In this document: piece after piece, positions 30,065-41,143 of the stretch
How positions within the stretch are numbered: the stretch's first letter is position 1
How the letters are laid out: each line of letters starts with the position of its first letter
Assembly (NCBI GenBank): GCA_031296355.1
Contig: JARLFX010000066.1
Location: forward strand, 1 to 46,052
DNA: 46,052 bases
Direction of reading: 5' to 3'
Origin: Acidobacteriaceae bacterium
GTDB taxonomy: Bacteria; Acidobacteriota; Terriglobia; Terriglobales; Acidobacteriaceae
Notes under the pieces: generated by a model
The model's database searches: none
Told to the model about the DNA's origin: nothing
Seen by the model: only the letters and a program-made list of their open reading frames with translations
Program-made: the position numbers and the translations under genes

Positions 30065-31354
30065 CTAGCCGCGCTTGAGAGCGCGCTTCAGGATGGTTTC
30101 CAGGGCGGCGCGATGCTCAGCGTACTCCTCTTCCGTGATCTTGCCGGAGAGACGGTCGGTCTCCAGCGTGAATATCTCTTCCTTCAGCGCGTCCAGCGTG
30201 CTGCGGCCAGAGAGTGGGGCCTCAGGCATCGGTGTGGTATCGACCACGGGCAGCGGTGCGGCTGCGGGCGTGCCAGAGGGCTTGCTGAGCAGAACGCCGC
30301 CGACGGCTGCCATCACCAGCAGCAGGCCGCCCACGATCCACCACTTGTACTTGGAGAGCGGGTCGGGCGTGTCAATGGGTGCGCCCATGCCGCCGCCGGG
30401 GCGGGTATCAGTGGCAGAAGGGCTGCCCCCGCCCATGCCGGACTGGTCGCCGCCGCCCTGGGCATTGTCATTGGGGTCGCGCGGAAGCTGGCCGGTGCCG
30501 GAGACGGTGAAGACGAGTTGCTGTCCGGCAGGGACGGCGCGTGCGATCAGCGTCTGGGTGGCAGGATTTCCGTCCGCGGGTGTGAGCGGCGAGCCTGCCG
30601 CGGGCTTCACGGCGATGCTCTTGGGCAGCATCAGCGCGGCCATGTCTGTTGCCAGTGTGGTGTGCAGCTTCAGGGTGGCGCTGCCTGTGTAGGGCAGGGA
30701 GTAGCTGACCTGGAAGAGCGATTCGCCGGGCTTGAGCGCGAAGTCGACGGAGTAGTGGTTCTTCGCGTCGCTCATCGGCGTAGGCGTGATCTTGAGGGGC
30801 ATGGCGCTGCTGCCGGGGGCGGTTGCGTCGGCATCGCCCAGCACGGCTCCATCGGGCAGATAAAAGTCGAATGTGTGGTCGCCGGCCTGGGTGCGTGGCG
30901 GGGTTGACGCATTCTTCACGTTGAAGACTTCGATGATGTTCAGCGTGGCGCCGCTGGGGTCGGTCTCAATGCGCATCACGTCAATACCGGCGTTCACGCC
31001 GGGAATCTTCGCGGCTGCATCGTAGACGGTCACGTCGGCGGTTGCCGTGCCCGGAGGCGCGGAGGCGAAGTAGTTGGTCTTGTTATGCGTGACCTGAACG
31101 AGGTGCGGGCCTGCCGTCACCGAATCGAAGGAGTAGTGACCCTTGCTGTCCGTCTTGGTGTGGCCAGCCTCATTCATGCCCTGCATGAGGTCGAGCAGCG
31201 CAACATCGTCGCCGGCAGACGGCTTGTTGTTCGTCTTGTTGGTGACGTTGCCGGAGAGAGTGGCGGCGAAGGCGCTGACGGAGAGGCTGAGCGCGGCGAG
31301 TGCGAGGAAGGTACGTGCTGTGCGGTTCACAGATACAGGATAAATGAGTGACAT
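30065..31354 (-). CDS. Membrane protein with carboxypeptidase-regulatory domain and CcmI-like tail
   Basis: A 429-residue protein: signal or membrane segment (TFLALAALSLSVSAFA), a carboxypeptidase-regulatory-like beta domain (about 33-110; LSGNVTNK, then TDSKGHYSFDSVTAGPH), a second beta-rich region (120-290), a Gly-rich linker, one membrane helix (WWIVGGLLLVMAAVGGVLL, about 333-352), and a cytoplasmic-type helical hairpin at 385-429. The tail LDALKEEIFTLETDRLSGKI and EEEYAEHRAALE is like the N-terminal hairpin of CcmI. Its ATG overlaps the stop of the preceding gene as TAATG. It is last in the ccm operon, so a role in cytochrome c assembly is inferred. Confidence 0.65.
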   Translation of the reverse strand: MSLIYPVSVNRTARTFLALAALSLSVSAFAATLSGNVTNKTNNKPSAGDDVALLDLMQGMNEAGHTKTDSKGHYSFDSVTAGPHLVQVTHNKTNYFASAPPGTATADVTVYDAAAKIPGVNAGIDVMRIETDPSGATLNIIEVFNVKNASTPPRTQAGDHTFDFYLPDGAVLGDADATAPGSSAMPLKITPTPMSDAKNHYSVDFALKPGESLFQVSYSLPYTGSATLKLHTTLATDMAALMLPKSIAVKPAAGSPLTPADGNPATQTLIARAVPAGQQLVFTVSGTGQLPRDPNDNAQGGGDQSGMGGGSPSATDTRPGGGMGAPIDTPDPLSKYKWWIVGGLLLVMAAVGGVLLSKPSGTPAAAPLPVVDTTPMPEAPLSGRSTLDALKEEIFTLETDRLSGKITEEEYAEHRAALETILKRALKRG

Positions 31355-31629
31355 TAGCGGGCCGCTGCTTTCTCTAGAGAGCTGATCTCCGCCATCACAC
31401 CGGCGGCTTCGTTTTCAAGGGCGAGGCGCTGAGCAGAGTAGTCTTCGTCTGGATATTTGCCGGACTTGTACTCAAAGCTGAGGTCGCGAAGGTTTTCGTA
31501 GATGGCTTCCTTGCGCTCGCGCAGGTAATCTACGCGCGTCTTGGTGCGCTGGTGGAAGGGATTCTTCTCGGGCCAGAAGATCCAGGCGAAGAGAAAGATG
31601 GTGAGAAGACCTGCGGCGAGGATGCTCAT
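31354..31629 (-). CDS. CcmI-like small membrane protein
   Basis: A 91-residue protein with one N-terminal membrane helix (AAGLLTIFLFAWIFWPE) and a charged helical hairpin (RKEAIYENLRDLSFEYKSGK then YPDEDYSAQRLALENEA). This matches the first part of CcmI, the holdase that delivers apocytochrome c to CcmF/CcmH; the TPR part is missing. The ATG overlaps the ccmH stop and the stop overlaps the next ATG, both as TAATG, so all are coupled. Being shorter than CcmI, it may act with the next protein, which has a similar hairpin. Confidence 0.7.
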   Translation of the reverse strand: MSILAAGLLTIFLFAWIFWPEKNPFHQRTKTRVDYLRERKEAIYENLRDLSFEYKSGKYPDEDYSAQRLALENEAAGVMAEISSLEKAAAR

Positions 31630-32081
31630 TAGTATTCGGTCTCCTTGCGAATCTGCTCGCGCACAGGATCGTGGGGAGCGTTGGCTGCCTCAGTGGGCGC
31701 GGCCACGGTGCGGACGCGCCACTTACGGACCAGCAGCGAGGTGCCCACGATGGCCAGCAGCAGCACGGCGAAGGGCATGATCCACGCCACGTTATCGAAG
31801 CCGCCGCGCATGGGCGCAGCCAGCACGGTGGGGCCATACTTGGCGACGAAGAAGTTCAGTATGGGGCGGTCGCCCTGTCCGTCCTTCAACTGCGCGGCAA
31901 GCTGGCCACGCATGGCTTCTGAATCAGGGCAGCCGACGTGGTTGCACTCCAGCAGCACCTCGGCGCAGCCGCAGGGACACATCAGCTTGTGGCCGATGTC
32001 GTTGAAGCGGTCGGTAACGCCGAGCGCGGTTGAAGCGAGCGCGCAGACGAAGACGAGTTGCAGGATGCGGCGGGTTTTCAT
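31629..32081 (-). CDS. ccmH: Cytochrome c maturation protein CcmH
   Basis: A 150-residue periplasmic thiol protein anchored by a helix near residues 100-118. It carries the variant motif LMCPCGC (C35, C37, C39), with two further cysteines C46 and C51 (ECNHVGC), as in the MCxCGC type seen outside proteobacteria, rather than LRCxxC. It reduces or holds apocytochrome c cysteines before haem attachment by CcmF. A signal peptide (ILQLVFVCALASTALG) leads. ATG 32081 follows directly after the ccmF stop (TAAATG). The extra cysteines may bind metal or form a disulfide. Confidence 0.9.
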   Translation of the reverse strand: MKTRRILQLVFVCALASTALGVTDRFNDIGHKLMCPCGCAEVLLECNHVGCPDSEAMRGQLAAQLKDGQGDRPILNFFVAKYGPTVLAAPMRGGFDNVAWIMPFAVLLLAIVGTSLLVRKWRVRTVAAPTEAANAPHDPVREQIRKETEY

Positions 32082-34142
32082 TTAGTCACCACCTGTAGCA
32101 GCGGGTGCGGGTACAGCTTTTGCAGTTACGGGAGCGGGTTGCAGCGCGGGAACCAGCGCAACGAGGGTGCCGAAGACGACGATGGCCACGCCGATCCATA
32201 TCCATGCGATCAGCGGGTTGATGAAGACCTTGATGATGGGGCGGTCGGTGTCAGGGTTGCGGCCCTCGTAGATCACGTAGAGATCGCGCTGCAGCGTGGA
32301 GTGGTTGGCCACGATGGTGGAGGGTTGCTGGCTGGCGGTGTAGAAGCGTCGTTCCGGTGCGAGCTGGGTGATCTTCTTGCCGTTGTGGAAGACATTCAGC
32401 AGGGCATATTCTGTGTCGAAGTTGGGGTTGGAATCCTGCGAAAAGCTCTCGCAGACCAGCTTGTAGCTGCCGATCTGCAGCGAATCGCCGAAGCCCATCT
32501 CCATCTCTTTGGACTGGTTGAATGCGCCGCCCGCGATGCCGATGAAGATGACCACAATGCCGAAGTGCACAATGTAGCCGCCGTAACGGCGGGTATTGCG
32601 CCGCGTGAGCAGGATGATGGAACTGACGATGTTCTTGCCCGTCTGCACATGGACCACGTGTGCGCCACGGAGGAACTCGGCAAGGATCGCGGTGATCACG
32701 CCGGCGCTGAGCGAGAAGCAGACCAGCGAGAAGAGAATGGACTGGATGTCGACGTCCTGGCCCCACGGGCGCACGCCACAGGCGATCAGCACAATGGCCG
32801 TGCCAGCCACGGCAATGCCGGGCAGCACGAAGTTGCGGCGTATGGATTTCAGCGACGTGCTGCGCCATGCCAGCAGCGGACCGATGCCGGTCAGGAAGAG
32901 CAGAAAGAGGCCGATAGGAATGTTGACGCGGTTGTAGAAGGGTGCGCCGACCGTGACCTTGGAGCCGGTCACGTATTCACTGAGCACGGGGAAGAGCGTT
33001 CCCCACAGCACGGTGAAGCAGGCTGCCAGCAGGATGAGGTTATTGAACATGAAGCTGGATTCGCGCGAAACCAGCGACTCCAGCTTGTGCTCGGCCTTCA
33101 GGTGGCCGCGCTGGCGGAAGAAGGTGAAGAGGCAGACGCCGAAGGTAATGATGAGGAAGGTCGTGAACCACGTCCCGATGGACGACTGCGCGAAGGCATG
33201 CACCGAACTGACGATGCCGGAGCGCGTAAGCAGCGTCCCCAGGATGCAGAGCAGGAAGGTGGTGAAGATCAGCCAGACGTTCCAGACCTTCATCATGCCG
33301 CGCTTCTCCTGCATCATGCACGAGTGCAGGAAGGCGGTGCCGGTCAGCCAGGGCATCAGCGAAGCGTTTTCCACCGGGTCCCATCCCCAGTAGCCGCCCC
33401 AGCCCAGCACGGAGTAGGCCCAGTGCGCGCCCAGGAAGATGCCGCAGGTGAGAAAGAGCCAGGTGACCATGGTCCAGTTGCGGGTGATGCGAATCCACTT
33501 CTCGCCGGGATACTTCATCATCAGCGCGCCCAGTGCGAAGGCGAACGGCACGGCAAAGCCAACGTAACCGAGATAGAGCAGCGGGGGATGGATCACCATC
33601 TCGGGATATTGCAGCAGCGGGTTCAGGCCGAAGCCATCCTGCTGCAACGGGCCGGGCTGAATGGCAAAGGGTGACGCGGCGAAGCAGAGCAGCGCGAGGA
33701 AGAAGATCTGGATGGCTGCCATGATGGTGGAGGCGTAGGCGGTGAGCCGTACGTCCACGCGATAGCGCAGGCAGAGTACGAATCCATAGGCGGTGAGCAG
33801 CCAGGCCCACAGCAGAAGCGAGCCCTCCTGCCCAGACCAGAGGGCGGAGAACTTATACGCGCCCGGCAGTGCGACGTTGGTGTGGTGCAGGATGTAGGCG
33901 ACGGAGAAGTCACCGGTGAAGGCGGCCCAGACCAGCGCGAAGGCTGCGCAGGAGACGGCAACAAACGAGGCCAGACTGGCTCGGCGGCTGGTTTCCAGCA
34001 GGCGCGCGGGATCAATGCGCCCGCGCTTGCCGTGGGAGAGTTGGTACAGGGCGATTGTGCCCGCAAAAAACGCCCACGCGGAGAGCGCGAGTGCGAGGAG
34101 GAGAGAGAAGCTGCCGAACTCCGGCATGGGATGCGATGTCAT
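32082..34142 (-). CDS. ccmF: Haem lyase CcmF
   Basis: A 686-residue polytopic membrane protein that attaches haem to apocytochrome c. The haem-handling WWD-type motif is WGGYWGWDPVENAS; many membrane helices follow, with periplasmic histidines (ALPGAYKFSALWSGQEGSLLLW, then VIHPPLLYLGYVG). The C-terminal third has a periplasmic beta domain (AFNQSKEMEMGFGDSLQIG) and a last helix. I chose ATG 34142 (TSHPMPEFG); ATG 34127 is an alternative and both ribosome sites are weak. It is first in the operon ccmF, ccmH, CcmI-like, CcmI-like. CcmA, B, C and E are not in the window. Confidence 0.93.
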   Translation of the reverse strand: MTSHPMPEFGSFSLLLALALSAWAFFAGTIALYQLSHGKRGRIDPARLLETSRRASLASFVAVSCAAFALVWAAFTGDFSVAYILHHTNVALPGAYKFSALWSGQEGSLLLWAWLLTAYGFVLCLRYRVDVRLTAYASTIMAAIQIFFLALLCFAASPFAIQPGPLQQDGFGLNPLLQYPEMVIHPPLLYLGYVGFAVPFAFALGALMMKYPGEKWIRITRNWTMVTWLFLTCGIFLGAHWAYSVLGWGGYWGWDPVENASLMPWLTGTAFLHSCMMQEKRGMMKVWNVWLIFTTFLLCILGTLLTRSGIVSSVHAFAQSSIGTWFTTFLIITFGVCLFTFFRQRGHLKAEHKLESLVSRESSFMFNNLILLAACFTVLWGTLFPVLSEYVTGSKVTVGAPFYNRVNIPIGLFLLFLTGIGPLLAWRSTSLKSIRRNFVLPGIAVAGTAIVLIACGVRPWGQDVDIQSILFSLVCFSLSAGVITAILAEFLRGAHVVHVQTGKNIVSSIILLTRRNTRRYGGYIVHFGIVVIFIGIAGGAFNQSKEMEMGFGDSLQIGSYKLVCESFSQDSNPNFDTEYALLNVFHNGKKITQLAPERRFYTASQQPSTIVANHSTLQRDLYVIYEGRNPDTDRPIIKVFINPLIAWIWIGVAIVVFGTLVALVPALQPAPVTAKAVPAPAATGGD

Positions 34143-34203
34143 ATAGGCCAGTGTTGATTCTCGCAGGTTGAAAGGTGGGCGGCAACAAGGCGGCGCAACA
34201 TGC

Positions 34204-34217
34204 GTGACGTACGTCAC
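34204..34217. promoter_or_regulatory. Crp/Fnr-type palindrome upstream of ccmF
   Basis: GTGACGTACGTCAC is a perfect 14-base palindrome with the GTGA-N6-TCAC layout bound by Crp/Fnr-family regulators. It lies 62 bases before the ccmF start. A -10 box at the expected distance is not seen. Confidence 0.5.
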
Positions 34218-34269
34218 ACGGATGAGAGCGTGCGCACCAGCGTGCTGAAAGCTGAATCAGGATACGGGG

Positions 34270-34653
34270 TTAGGAGTTGGCGGCGCTGCCCGCCTGCAGC
34301 AGGCTGTGTACGCTGGCGAGCAGGGAGTCTGGCAGCAGGGGCTTCTGCCGGAAGATGATATTCAGCCCTTCGTACTCCGCCTCGGCGTCTTCCAGCCCGC
34401 TGATGACCAGGACGGGAAGCTCAGGATGGATGGTGCGCAGTTCGCGGACGAATTCAGCTCCGTTCATGCCCGGCATCAGGTGATCGGTAATCACCAGGTC
34501 AATTTCTTCAGGAAACTGCTTTTCGCGGAATTGTTCCAGGGCCCGGAGGGGATTGAGCGCGGCATACACAAAGTAACCTGCGCGGCGCAGAATGGTCTGG
34601 CGGGTGGCTGCCTGAATCGCATTATCGTCAATCAGAAGGATCTTAGACGGCAT
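34270..34653 (-). CDS. Single-domain response regulator
   Basis: A 127-residue stand-alone receiver domain. The acidic pair D9/D10 (LLIDDN), phospho-acceptor D57 (LVITDHLMPGMNG), S85 (LVISG) and K104 (RQKP) are all present, so it should be phosphorylated. There is no output domain; it would pass phosphate on or bind a partner protein. No histidine kinase is near. It is last before the ccmF region on the minus strand and has no visible terminator after its stop. Contrast with the degenerate receiver at 5036. Confidence 0.9.
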   Translation of the reverse strand: MPSKILLIDDNAIQAATRQTILRRAGYFVYAALNPLRALEQFREKQFPEEIDLVITDHLMPGMNGAEFVRELRTIHPELPVLVISGLEDAEAEYEGLNIIFRQKPLLPDSLLASVHSLLQAGSAANS

Positions 34654-34817
34654 TATGCCTCAGTTACGTGGAATAACTTCGGATCTGTTGCCACTTCGAA
34701 TTTAACGCTGTAAGTCATCGTAGGGCAATCTCGCGAAGATTTCAAAGATGCTTTGTACGATGCGCAGGCAATCTTCCGGGGTTGTCTGGTCGTGAACCGT
34801 CCGCAAAGCATGAAAAA

Positions 34818-34845
34818 GGGGCATAGGCAGTTTCGCCTGTGCCCC
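34818..34845 (-). terminator. Intrinsic terminator after the glycine-zipper protein gene
   Basis: GGGGCATAGGC (34818-34828) pairs with GCCTGTGCCCC (34835-34845, one G-U) around a 6-base loop. On the minus strand T5 follows. Confidence 0.8.
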
Positions 34846-34868
34846 GCAGCGCTGCAAAAGCGATGCCG

Positions 34869-35708
34869 CTAACGAAGCGGCGTCATCGGCATGGAAGTGG
34901 TCAGGCTGAAGGTCACCTTTGACTCGACGGGCAGAACCATCTGGCGGTCATGCCGCAGCCATTGTGCTGTGCTGACGCCTGCGCCAACGCCCGCGCCGAT
35001 CAGCGCGCCGGGTACACCGCCGAAGACTGCGCCAGCCGCAGCGGCTGAGCCTGTGGTGAGCGACGCTACAGCCAGGGTGCGCTTGGCATGGTCCGATCCA
35101 ATCACTTCGCCATCGCGACCGATCTGGCTATTGCGGAACTGGTCGGTATCGATGACCTGGGCGTGGACCACGTAGTGCGAGCCATCCGGCAGCAGAATGT
35201 ATTCGGTCTTCAGCCGCAGCGAGGAGCGCCCGAAGATGCGTGCGCCGCCGTGGACATCCTCTACCGTGCCATGCAGTTCCGAACCGGCGGGGACGATCAC
35301 TTTGCCGTCGCGCTCAATGGGATCTTCAATCGTGGCGGTAAATGGCGTGCCGACAAGCGTGCTTTTGCTGGAGATGGTCTGGCTCATGCGGACCTTGATG
35401 AGGGTGCCAACGGGCAGCTCATTGGGCCCAGCAGGCACGTAGGTGACGATGTTTGCATCGGGGTCGGGGTCCGGGGCGGCGTCCAGAATCGCCGTATGCG
35501 GGATGATCGCGGGGTCAGAGGTCTGAGCGGCGCTGGGTTTGGGGGCGACAGGGGACGGCGCTGGTGCAGGGTTCATCTCGGCGACGGTGACGGTATCCGG
35601 GTGCGAGACGCCGGTGGCGCGTTCGGTCTGTGCTGATGCTGGTGCGGCGATCAGAAAGACCATCGCGGCTGCGGGCAGCAGGGTTGCAGAAAGGTGGAGT
35701 CGGGTCAT
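34869..35708 (-). CDS. Secreted protein with TrbI-like barrel and glycine zipper
   Basis: A 279-residue exported protein. Signal peptide (HLSATLLPAAAMVFLIAAPA), Pro/Ala-rich linker, then a beta region (VPAGPNELPVGTLIKVRMSQ, then GKVIVPAGSELHGTVEDVHG) like the TrbI/VirB10 barrel or similar envelope proteins. A glycine-zipper segment (about 215-245; TTGSAAAAGAVFGGVPGALI) could insert in a membrane. The end is VESKVTFSLTTSMP. ATG 35708 follows AGGAGG at 9 bases, which decides the start over 35837. It is a single gene, divergent from enolase, with no secretion genes around. Confidence 0.7.
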   Translation of the reverse strand: MTRLHLSATLLPAAAMVFLIAAPASAQTERATGVSHPDTVTVAEMNPAPAPSPVAPKPSAAQTSDPAIIPHTAILDAAPDPDPDANIVTYVPAGPNELPVGTLIKVRMSQTISSKSTLVGTPFTATIEDPIERDGKVIVPAGSELHGTVEDVHGGARIFGRSSLRLKTEYILLPDGSHYVVHAQVIDTDQFRNSQIGRDGEVIGSDHAKRTLAVASLTTGSAAAAGAVFGGVPGALIGAGVGAGVSTAQWLRHDRQMVLPVESKVTFSLTTSMPMTPLR

Positions 35709-37449
<1,741 letters not shown>

Positions 37450-37462
37450 CTGATTTGGGTGA

Positions 37463-37493
37463 AGCAGATTCTTCGCTGCGCTCAGAATGACAG
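37463..37493 (+). repeat. Dispersed intergenic repeat, copy 5
   Basis: AGCAGATTCTTCGCTGCGCT followed by CAGAATGACAG. It matches copy 4 nearly base for base and fills the gap between the convergent enolase and acyltransferase genes, where it may also act as a 3' hairpin. Confidence 0.65.
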
Positions 37494-37495
37494 CG

Positions 37496-38653
37496 CTAAC
37501 TGACGCCGCCGCTGTCGAGGGATGTTGCCTCGGCAGGGCGGCGTCCTAGTTTAACCATGAGCTTCGACGGCCACTTGGGGTCCATGCAGGGGCGCTCGAC
37601 GCATACAAAGTAGACCGCGCAGAGCGCCAGCGCCGGCATGCCGCAAACCACGAACTGTAGCAGGAAGTTCCCAGCGAAGCCGAGACTGGGCACGATGGCG
37701 TGGCGGGTGAGCGTGAAGATGGCGCGAATCAAAATAAGGTGCCAGAGGTAGATGGAGTAGCACATGCCGCCGATGATGGCGACCCACTGCACCGAGAGCG
37801 CGCGCCGCAGCATTGAGCCGCGCAGTGCCGCCAGACAGAGAATGCAGGCGCTGGCGGGCAGCAGGGCGTTCACCTGCATCTCGCTGTAGGGGCCGAGGAA
37901 GATCGCGGCGATGGCAGCGAGTCCTGCAATATCCCATAGATAGCCAACGCGTACGGAGCGCGGCGGGCAGGCAATGTGGAAGTCGGCTGCGAGCATTCCC
38001 ACCAGAAAATACGGCAGCGAGCCCAGCAGCGTGAACTGCGTGCGCACCGTATGCAGCATGTGCGGCTGGGCATAGAGCCACGCGAGCGTGAATGCGACCA
38101 GCATGGTGCGGCGCAGGCGTAACGAACGAAGGCGGTAGATCTGCATCAGCAGCGGAGCGATGAGGTAGAACTGCACCTCGATCTCCAGCGACCAGAGCAC
38201 GCCGTTCACCTGGCTTGGCGCGGCGTACACAATGTTGTGCAGGTAGACGAGGCTGGCGGCGAGGTGTGGCAGCGTTCCGGCAAAGCTGTGGTGATACGCC
38301 ACGTAGAGCAGCGTGCAGCCGAGCACGCAGAGGATATACGGCGGCTCCAGCCGGGTGAGCCGGCGCAGGTAGTATTTGCGCAGCGAGACGGTCTGCCCCG
38401 TGGCAAGATAGCGCCGCGCAAAGGGAAGCGCCAGCACCAGGCCGCTGATGGTGAAGAATACGGGGACGCCGCGCGCTCCATTCCGAATCGGCAGAAAGAG
38501 CGCGGAGTGGCTGGCGGTGACAGAGGTCACAGCACAAAACGTTACAAACAGGTGGAATAGGAATACGAGACTGATAGAGAGGAAGCGCAGACCGTCTATC
38601 TCTGGAATCCAGTAGCCATCGCGAGTGATGCGGCGGAGACGAGTGAAGAGCAT
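37496..38653 (-). CDS. Acyltransferase 3 family membrane protein
   Basis: A 385-residue integral membrane protein of about ten helices in the acyltransferase 3 (OafA/OpgC) family, which adds acetyl or other acyl groups to surface sugars. The N-terminal catalytic region [17 protein letters not shown] has the conserved histidine, and [19 protein letters not shown] with R(R)LTRLEPPY is characteristic. ATG 38653 gives the family-like start; the frame is open to 38728 but overlaps gpmI. It is divergent from gpmI with only 31 bp between starts. It could act on the polysaccharide made by the operon at 40307-46052, which is an inference. Confidence 0.87.
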   Translation of the reverse strand: MLFTRLRRITRDGYWIPEIDGLRFLSISLVFLFHLFVTFCAVTSVTASHSALFLPIRNGARGVPVFFTISGLVLALPFARRYLATGQTVSLRKYYLRRLTRLEPPYILCVLGCTLLYVAYHHSFAGTLPHLAASLVYLHNIVYAAPSQVNGVLWSLEIEVQFYLIAPLLMQIYRLRSLRLRRTMLVAFTLAWLYAQPHMLHTVRTQFTLLGSLPYFLVGMLAADFHIACPPRSVRVGYLWDIAGLAAIAAIFLGPYSEMQVNALLPASACILCLAALRGSMLRRALSVQWVAIIGGMCYSIYLWHLILIRAIFTLTRHAIVPSLGFAGNFLLQFVVCGMPALALCAVYFVCVERPCMDPKWPSKLMVKLGRRPAEATSLDSGGVS

Positions 38654-38671
38654 AGCGGGTAAGGCGTTTAG

Positions 38672-38677
38672 TATAAC
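38672..38677 (+). promoter_or_regulatory. Candidate -10 box immediately before gpmI
   Basis: TATAAC lies 7 bases before ATG 38685, so transcription could start at or next to the start codon, giving a leaderless mRNA. No clear -35 box or ribosome site is present. Confidence 0.3.
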
Positions 38678-38684
38678 TGTAACT

Positions 38685-40310
38685 ATGTCATCACCGAGCA
38701 TTCGCAAAAGACCTGTTGTACTGACCATTCTGGACGGCTGGGGCTATCGTGCAGAAACCGCCGCTAACGCCATTGCGCAAGCCCGCAAGCCGAACTACGA
38801 CAGACTGCTTGCAGAGTTTCCCAACACGCTCATTCGTGCCAGTGACCATTTTGTGGGTTTGCCCGACGGGCAGATGGGCAACAGTGAGGTTGGCCATCTG
38901 AACCTCGGCGCAGGCCGCATTGTCCGCATGGACATCACGCGCATCGACTCCGCCATTATGACGGGCGAGTTCTATCAGGACCCGGTTCTGCTGAAGGCGA
39001 TGCACTGGGCGCGCGATTCGAACCGTGCGCTGCATCTGCTGGGTCTGGTGTCTGACGGCGGCGTGCATTCGCAGCAACGGCACCTCAATGCGCTGCTGAA
39101 GATGGCGAAGCAGGAAGGCCTGACGAAGGTGTTCGTCCATGCATTCCTCGATGGCCGCGATACGCTGCCGGCATCGGGTGCGGGATACCTGACAGAGTTG
39201 CAGGCTGATATGCAGACGATTGGTGTAGGCAAGCTGGCCAGCGTGAGCGGCCGCTACTACGCGATGGATCGCGATCTGCGCTGGGAGAAGGAAAAGAAGG
39301 CGTTTGACGCGATGGTAACCGGGCAGCCCGAAGGCGGATCGTACGCAGACGCCGTGGCCCGCGTGAAGGAGTGCTATCACAACGGCGTAACAGACGAGTT
39401 TGTGATTCCGTTTACGGTTCTCGACGCAAGTGGCAAGCCGGTGGGGCTGATTCAGGATGAAGACGCCTGCATTTGCTTCAACTATCGTGCCGACCGCGTT
39501 CGCCAGGTCACGCGCATGTTGACGCGCAAGAGCGGGTTGAACAAGAGCGCCGGCATGGACCTGCCGAAGGCGGAAGAACTGAACGCGGAGATTCCGCTGA
39601 ACATCACGCCGGCGAATCTGCACTACGTCTGCATGACGCAGTATGACGCGAAGTATGAACTGCCGGTGGTCATTCCGCCGGAGAGCATGGACAACCTGCT
39701 GGCCAACCTGATGGCGCAGGCGAATCTGCGCAACCTTCGCGTGGCCGAAACGGAGAAGTATGCGCATGTGACCTACTTCTTTAACGGCGGCATCGAGAAG
39801 CCGTTCCCGGGAGAAGACCGCGCGTTGGTGCCGTCGCAGAAGGTGGCCACGTATGACCTCGCGCCGGAGATGTCTGCCGAAGGCATCGCCAACGAAGTCA
39901 TCAAGGCGATCAACGACACGGCGTTCGATGTGGTGATTGTGAACTTCGCGAACGCCGACATGGTGGCCCACTCCGGCAAGATGGAGCCGACGGTACGTGC
40001 TGTGGAGACTGTGGACGCGCAGCTCGGCCGGATTCATCAGGCGCTGCGGGAGAAGGGCGGATCGTGGCTGGTCACGGCCGACCACGGCAACGCCGAGCTG
40101 ATGGTTGATCCTGTCAGCGGCGGCCCGCACACTTCGCACACCACCAATCCTGTGCCGTTCATTCTGATTACGGAAGAGGGCAAGAAGATCGGCGTCCGCG
40201 AGAGCGGTTCATTGCGCGATATCTCGCCGACCATCCTGAGCTTACTTGGTCTGGAGAAGCCCAACCAGATGACCGGCGGCGATCTGCGCGTTGTGCCCAC
40301 GAAGGACTAG
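38685..40310 (+). CDS. gpmI: Cofactor-independent phosphoglycerate mutase
   Basis: This 541-residue enzyme interconverts 3- and 2-phosphoglycerate using manganese. D17 (LTILDGWG) and catalytic S67 ([14 protein letters not shown]) are present, as are the C-terminal metal ligands in [10 protein letters not shown] and [11 protein letters not shown]. The insertion domain (about 85-310) is complete; length slightly exceeds the usual 510-520. ATG 38685 begins the normal protein, with the frame open to 38625 but overlapping the divergent gene. Its stop TAG shares bases with the stop of the convergent glycosyltransferase gene. Confidence 0.97.
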   Translation: MSSPSIRKRPVVLTILDGWGYRAETAANAIAQARKPNYDRLLAEFPNTLIRASDHFVGLPDGQMGNSEVGHLNLGAGRIVRMDITRIDSAIMTGEFYQDPVLLKAMHWARDSNRALHLLGLVSDGGVHSQQRHLNALLKMAKQEGLTKVFVHAFLDGRDTLPASGAGYLTELQADMQTIGVGKLASVSGRYYAMDRDLRWEKEKKAFDAMVTGQPEGGSYADAVARVKECYHNGVTDEFVIPFTVLDASGKPVGLIQDEDACICFNYRADRVRQVTRMLTRKSGLNKSAGMDLPKAEELNAEIPLNITPANLHYVCMTQYDAKYELPVVIPPESMDNLLANLMAQANLRNLRVAETEKYAHVTYFFNGGIEKPFPGEDRALVPSQKVATYDLAPEMSAEGIANEVIKAINDTAFDVVIVNFANADMVAHSGKMEPTVRAVETVDAQLGRIHQALREKGGSWLVTADHGNAELMVDPVSGGPHTSHTTNPVPFILITEEGKKIGVRESGSLRDISPTILSLLGLEKPNQMTGGDLRVVPTKD

Positions 40311-41143
40311 CTTGCAAGCGAAGACCCGGGAGCTTCCAGCTCCCGGGTCTTCAGCACAATCATGTATTCATAGATGGATTGCAGGATGGAGTAGGTGAGT
40401 CCTGCATGTCCGTCGAGGAAGCCGCGTTTGCCGATATACAGGGCAAAGAACTTTACCAGCGGACGGGCAGGTATACGGTAGAAGAGTTCCTTCTGATGGA
40501 AGCGACGGGTATGGAAGTCCTTGGCTGTGAATGCGCCGATGGGGCTGAATGCAATGTTGCGTGTGCGATTCTCCATGATTTGGCGGGCTTCGAAGGTGCT
40601 GTACTGATTGTGACGTTCGAGCCACTGCGAAATCCCTTTACTGAATGGGTAGTGGTCAAGATAGCCCGCGACTTGTCCTGTGGGGCCGTCGGGCAGTGAG
40701 ACTGGATTGACCAGGCGCTCATAGCGCATCTTGTCCGGACGAAAGAGCCGCAGATAAAAGGGCGAGGCCTGCACATGACGCAGCCAGACGCCGTTCAGAA
40801 AATCACGCCGCTGCACCCGGAAGGCAACCAGATCACCCGCAGTCTGCACGGCACTCTGTAGGGCCTGAGCGAGTTGCGGGGTCACACGCTCATCCGCATC
40901 CAGATAAAAGACCCATGGATGGCGGAAGGGCACATTCTGCATGGCCCAGTTCTGGTGGGCTGCCCAGTTATCGAAAGCGCGCGTGGTGACGTGCGCTCCG
41001 GCAGCGCGAGCAATCTCCACTGTGCTGTCCGTGCTTTGTGAATCAAGCACGTGAACATCATCGGACCAAGCGACGGAGGCCAGGCAGGCCGGAAGGTTCT
41101 GTTCTTCGTTATGGGTGAGGATCAGGATGGAGATGGGCGTCAT
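40307..41143 (-). CDS. Family 2 glycosyltransferase
   Basis: A 278-residue glycosyltransferase with a GT-A fold, transferring a sugar from a nucleotide donor. Nucleotide-binding start [17 protein letters not shown] and the metal-binding DxD-like [21 protein letters not shown] and [20 protein letters not shown] match the WaaE/KdtX-like subgroup. It is last in the polysaccharide operon. Its ATG overlaps the acetyltransferase stop by 4 bases (ATGA). The stop codon overlaps that of gpmI through CTAG. The acceptor sugar cannot be told. Confidence 0.87.
   Translation of the reverse strand: MTPISILILTHNEEQNLPACLASVAWSDDVHVLDSQSTDSTVEIARAAGAHVTTRAFDNWAAHQNWAMQNVPFRHPWVFYLDADERVTPQLAQALQSAVQTAGDLVAFRVQRRDFLNGVWLRHVQASPFYLRLFRPDKMRYERLVNPVSLPDGPTGQVAGYLDHYPFSKGISQWLERHNQYSTFEARQIMENRTRNIAFSPIGAFTAKDFHTRRFHQKELFYRIPARPLVKFFALYIGKRGFLDGHAGLTYSILQSIYEYMIVLKTRELEAPGSSLAS
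40321..40351 (+). terminator. Hairpin beyond gpmI, inside the convergent gene
   Basis: AAGACCCGGGAGCT (40321-40334) pairs perfectly with AGCTCCCGGGTCTT (40338-40351) around TCC. It begins 10 bases after the gpmI stop and lies within the last codons of the minus-strand glycosyltransferase. There is no T tract. Confidence 0.45.

Noticed and set aside
32058..33674. 538-codon open frame opposite ccmF
   Set aside because: Shadow of ccmF; composition is Glu/Gly/His/Arg-rich and it has no membrane helices or domain.
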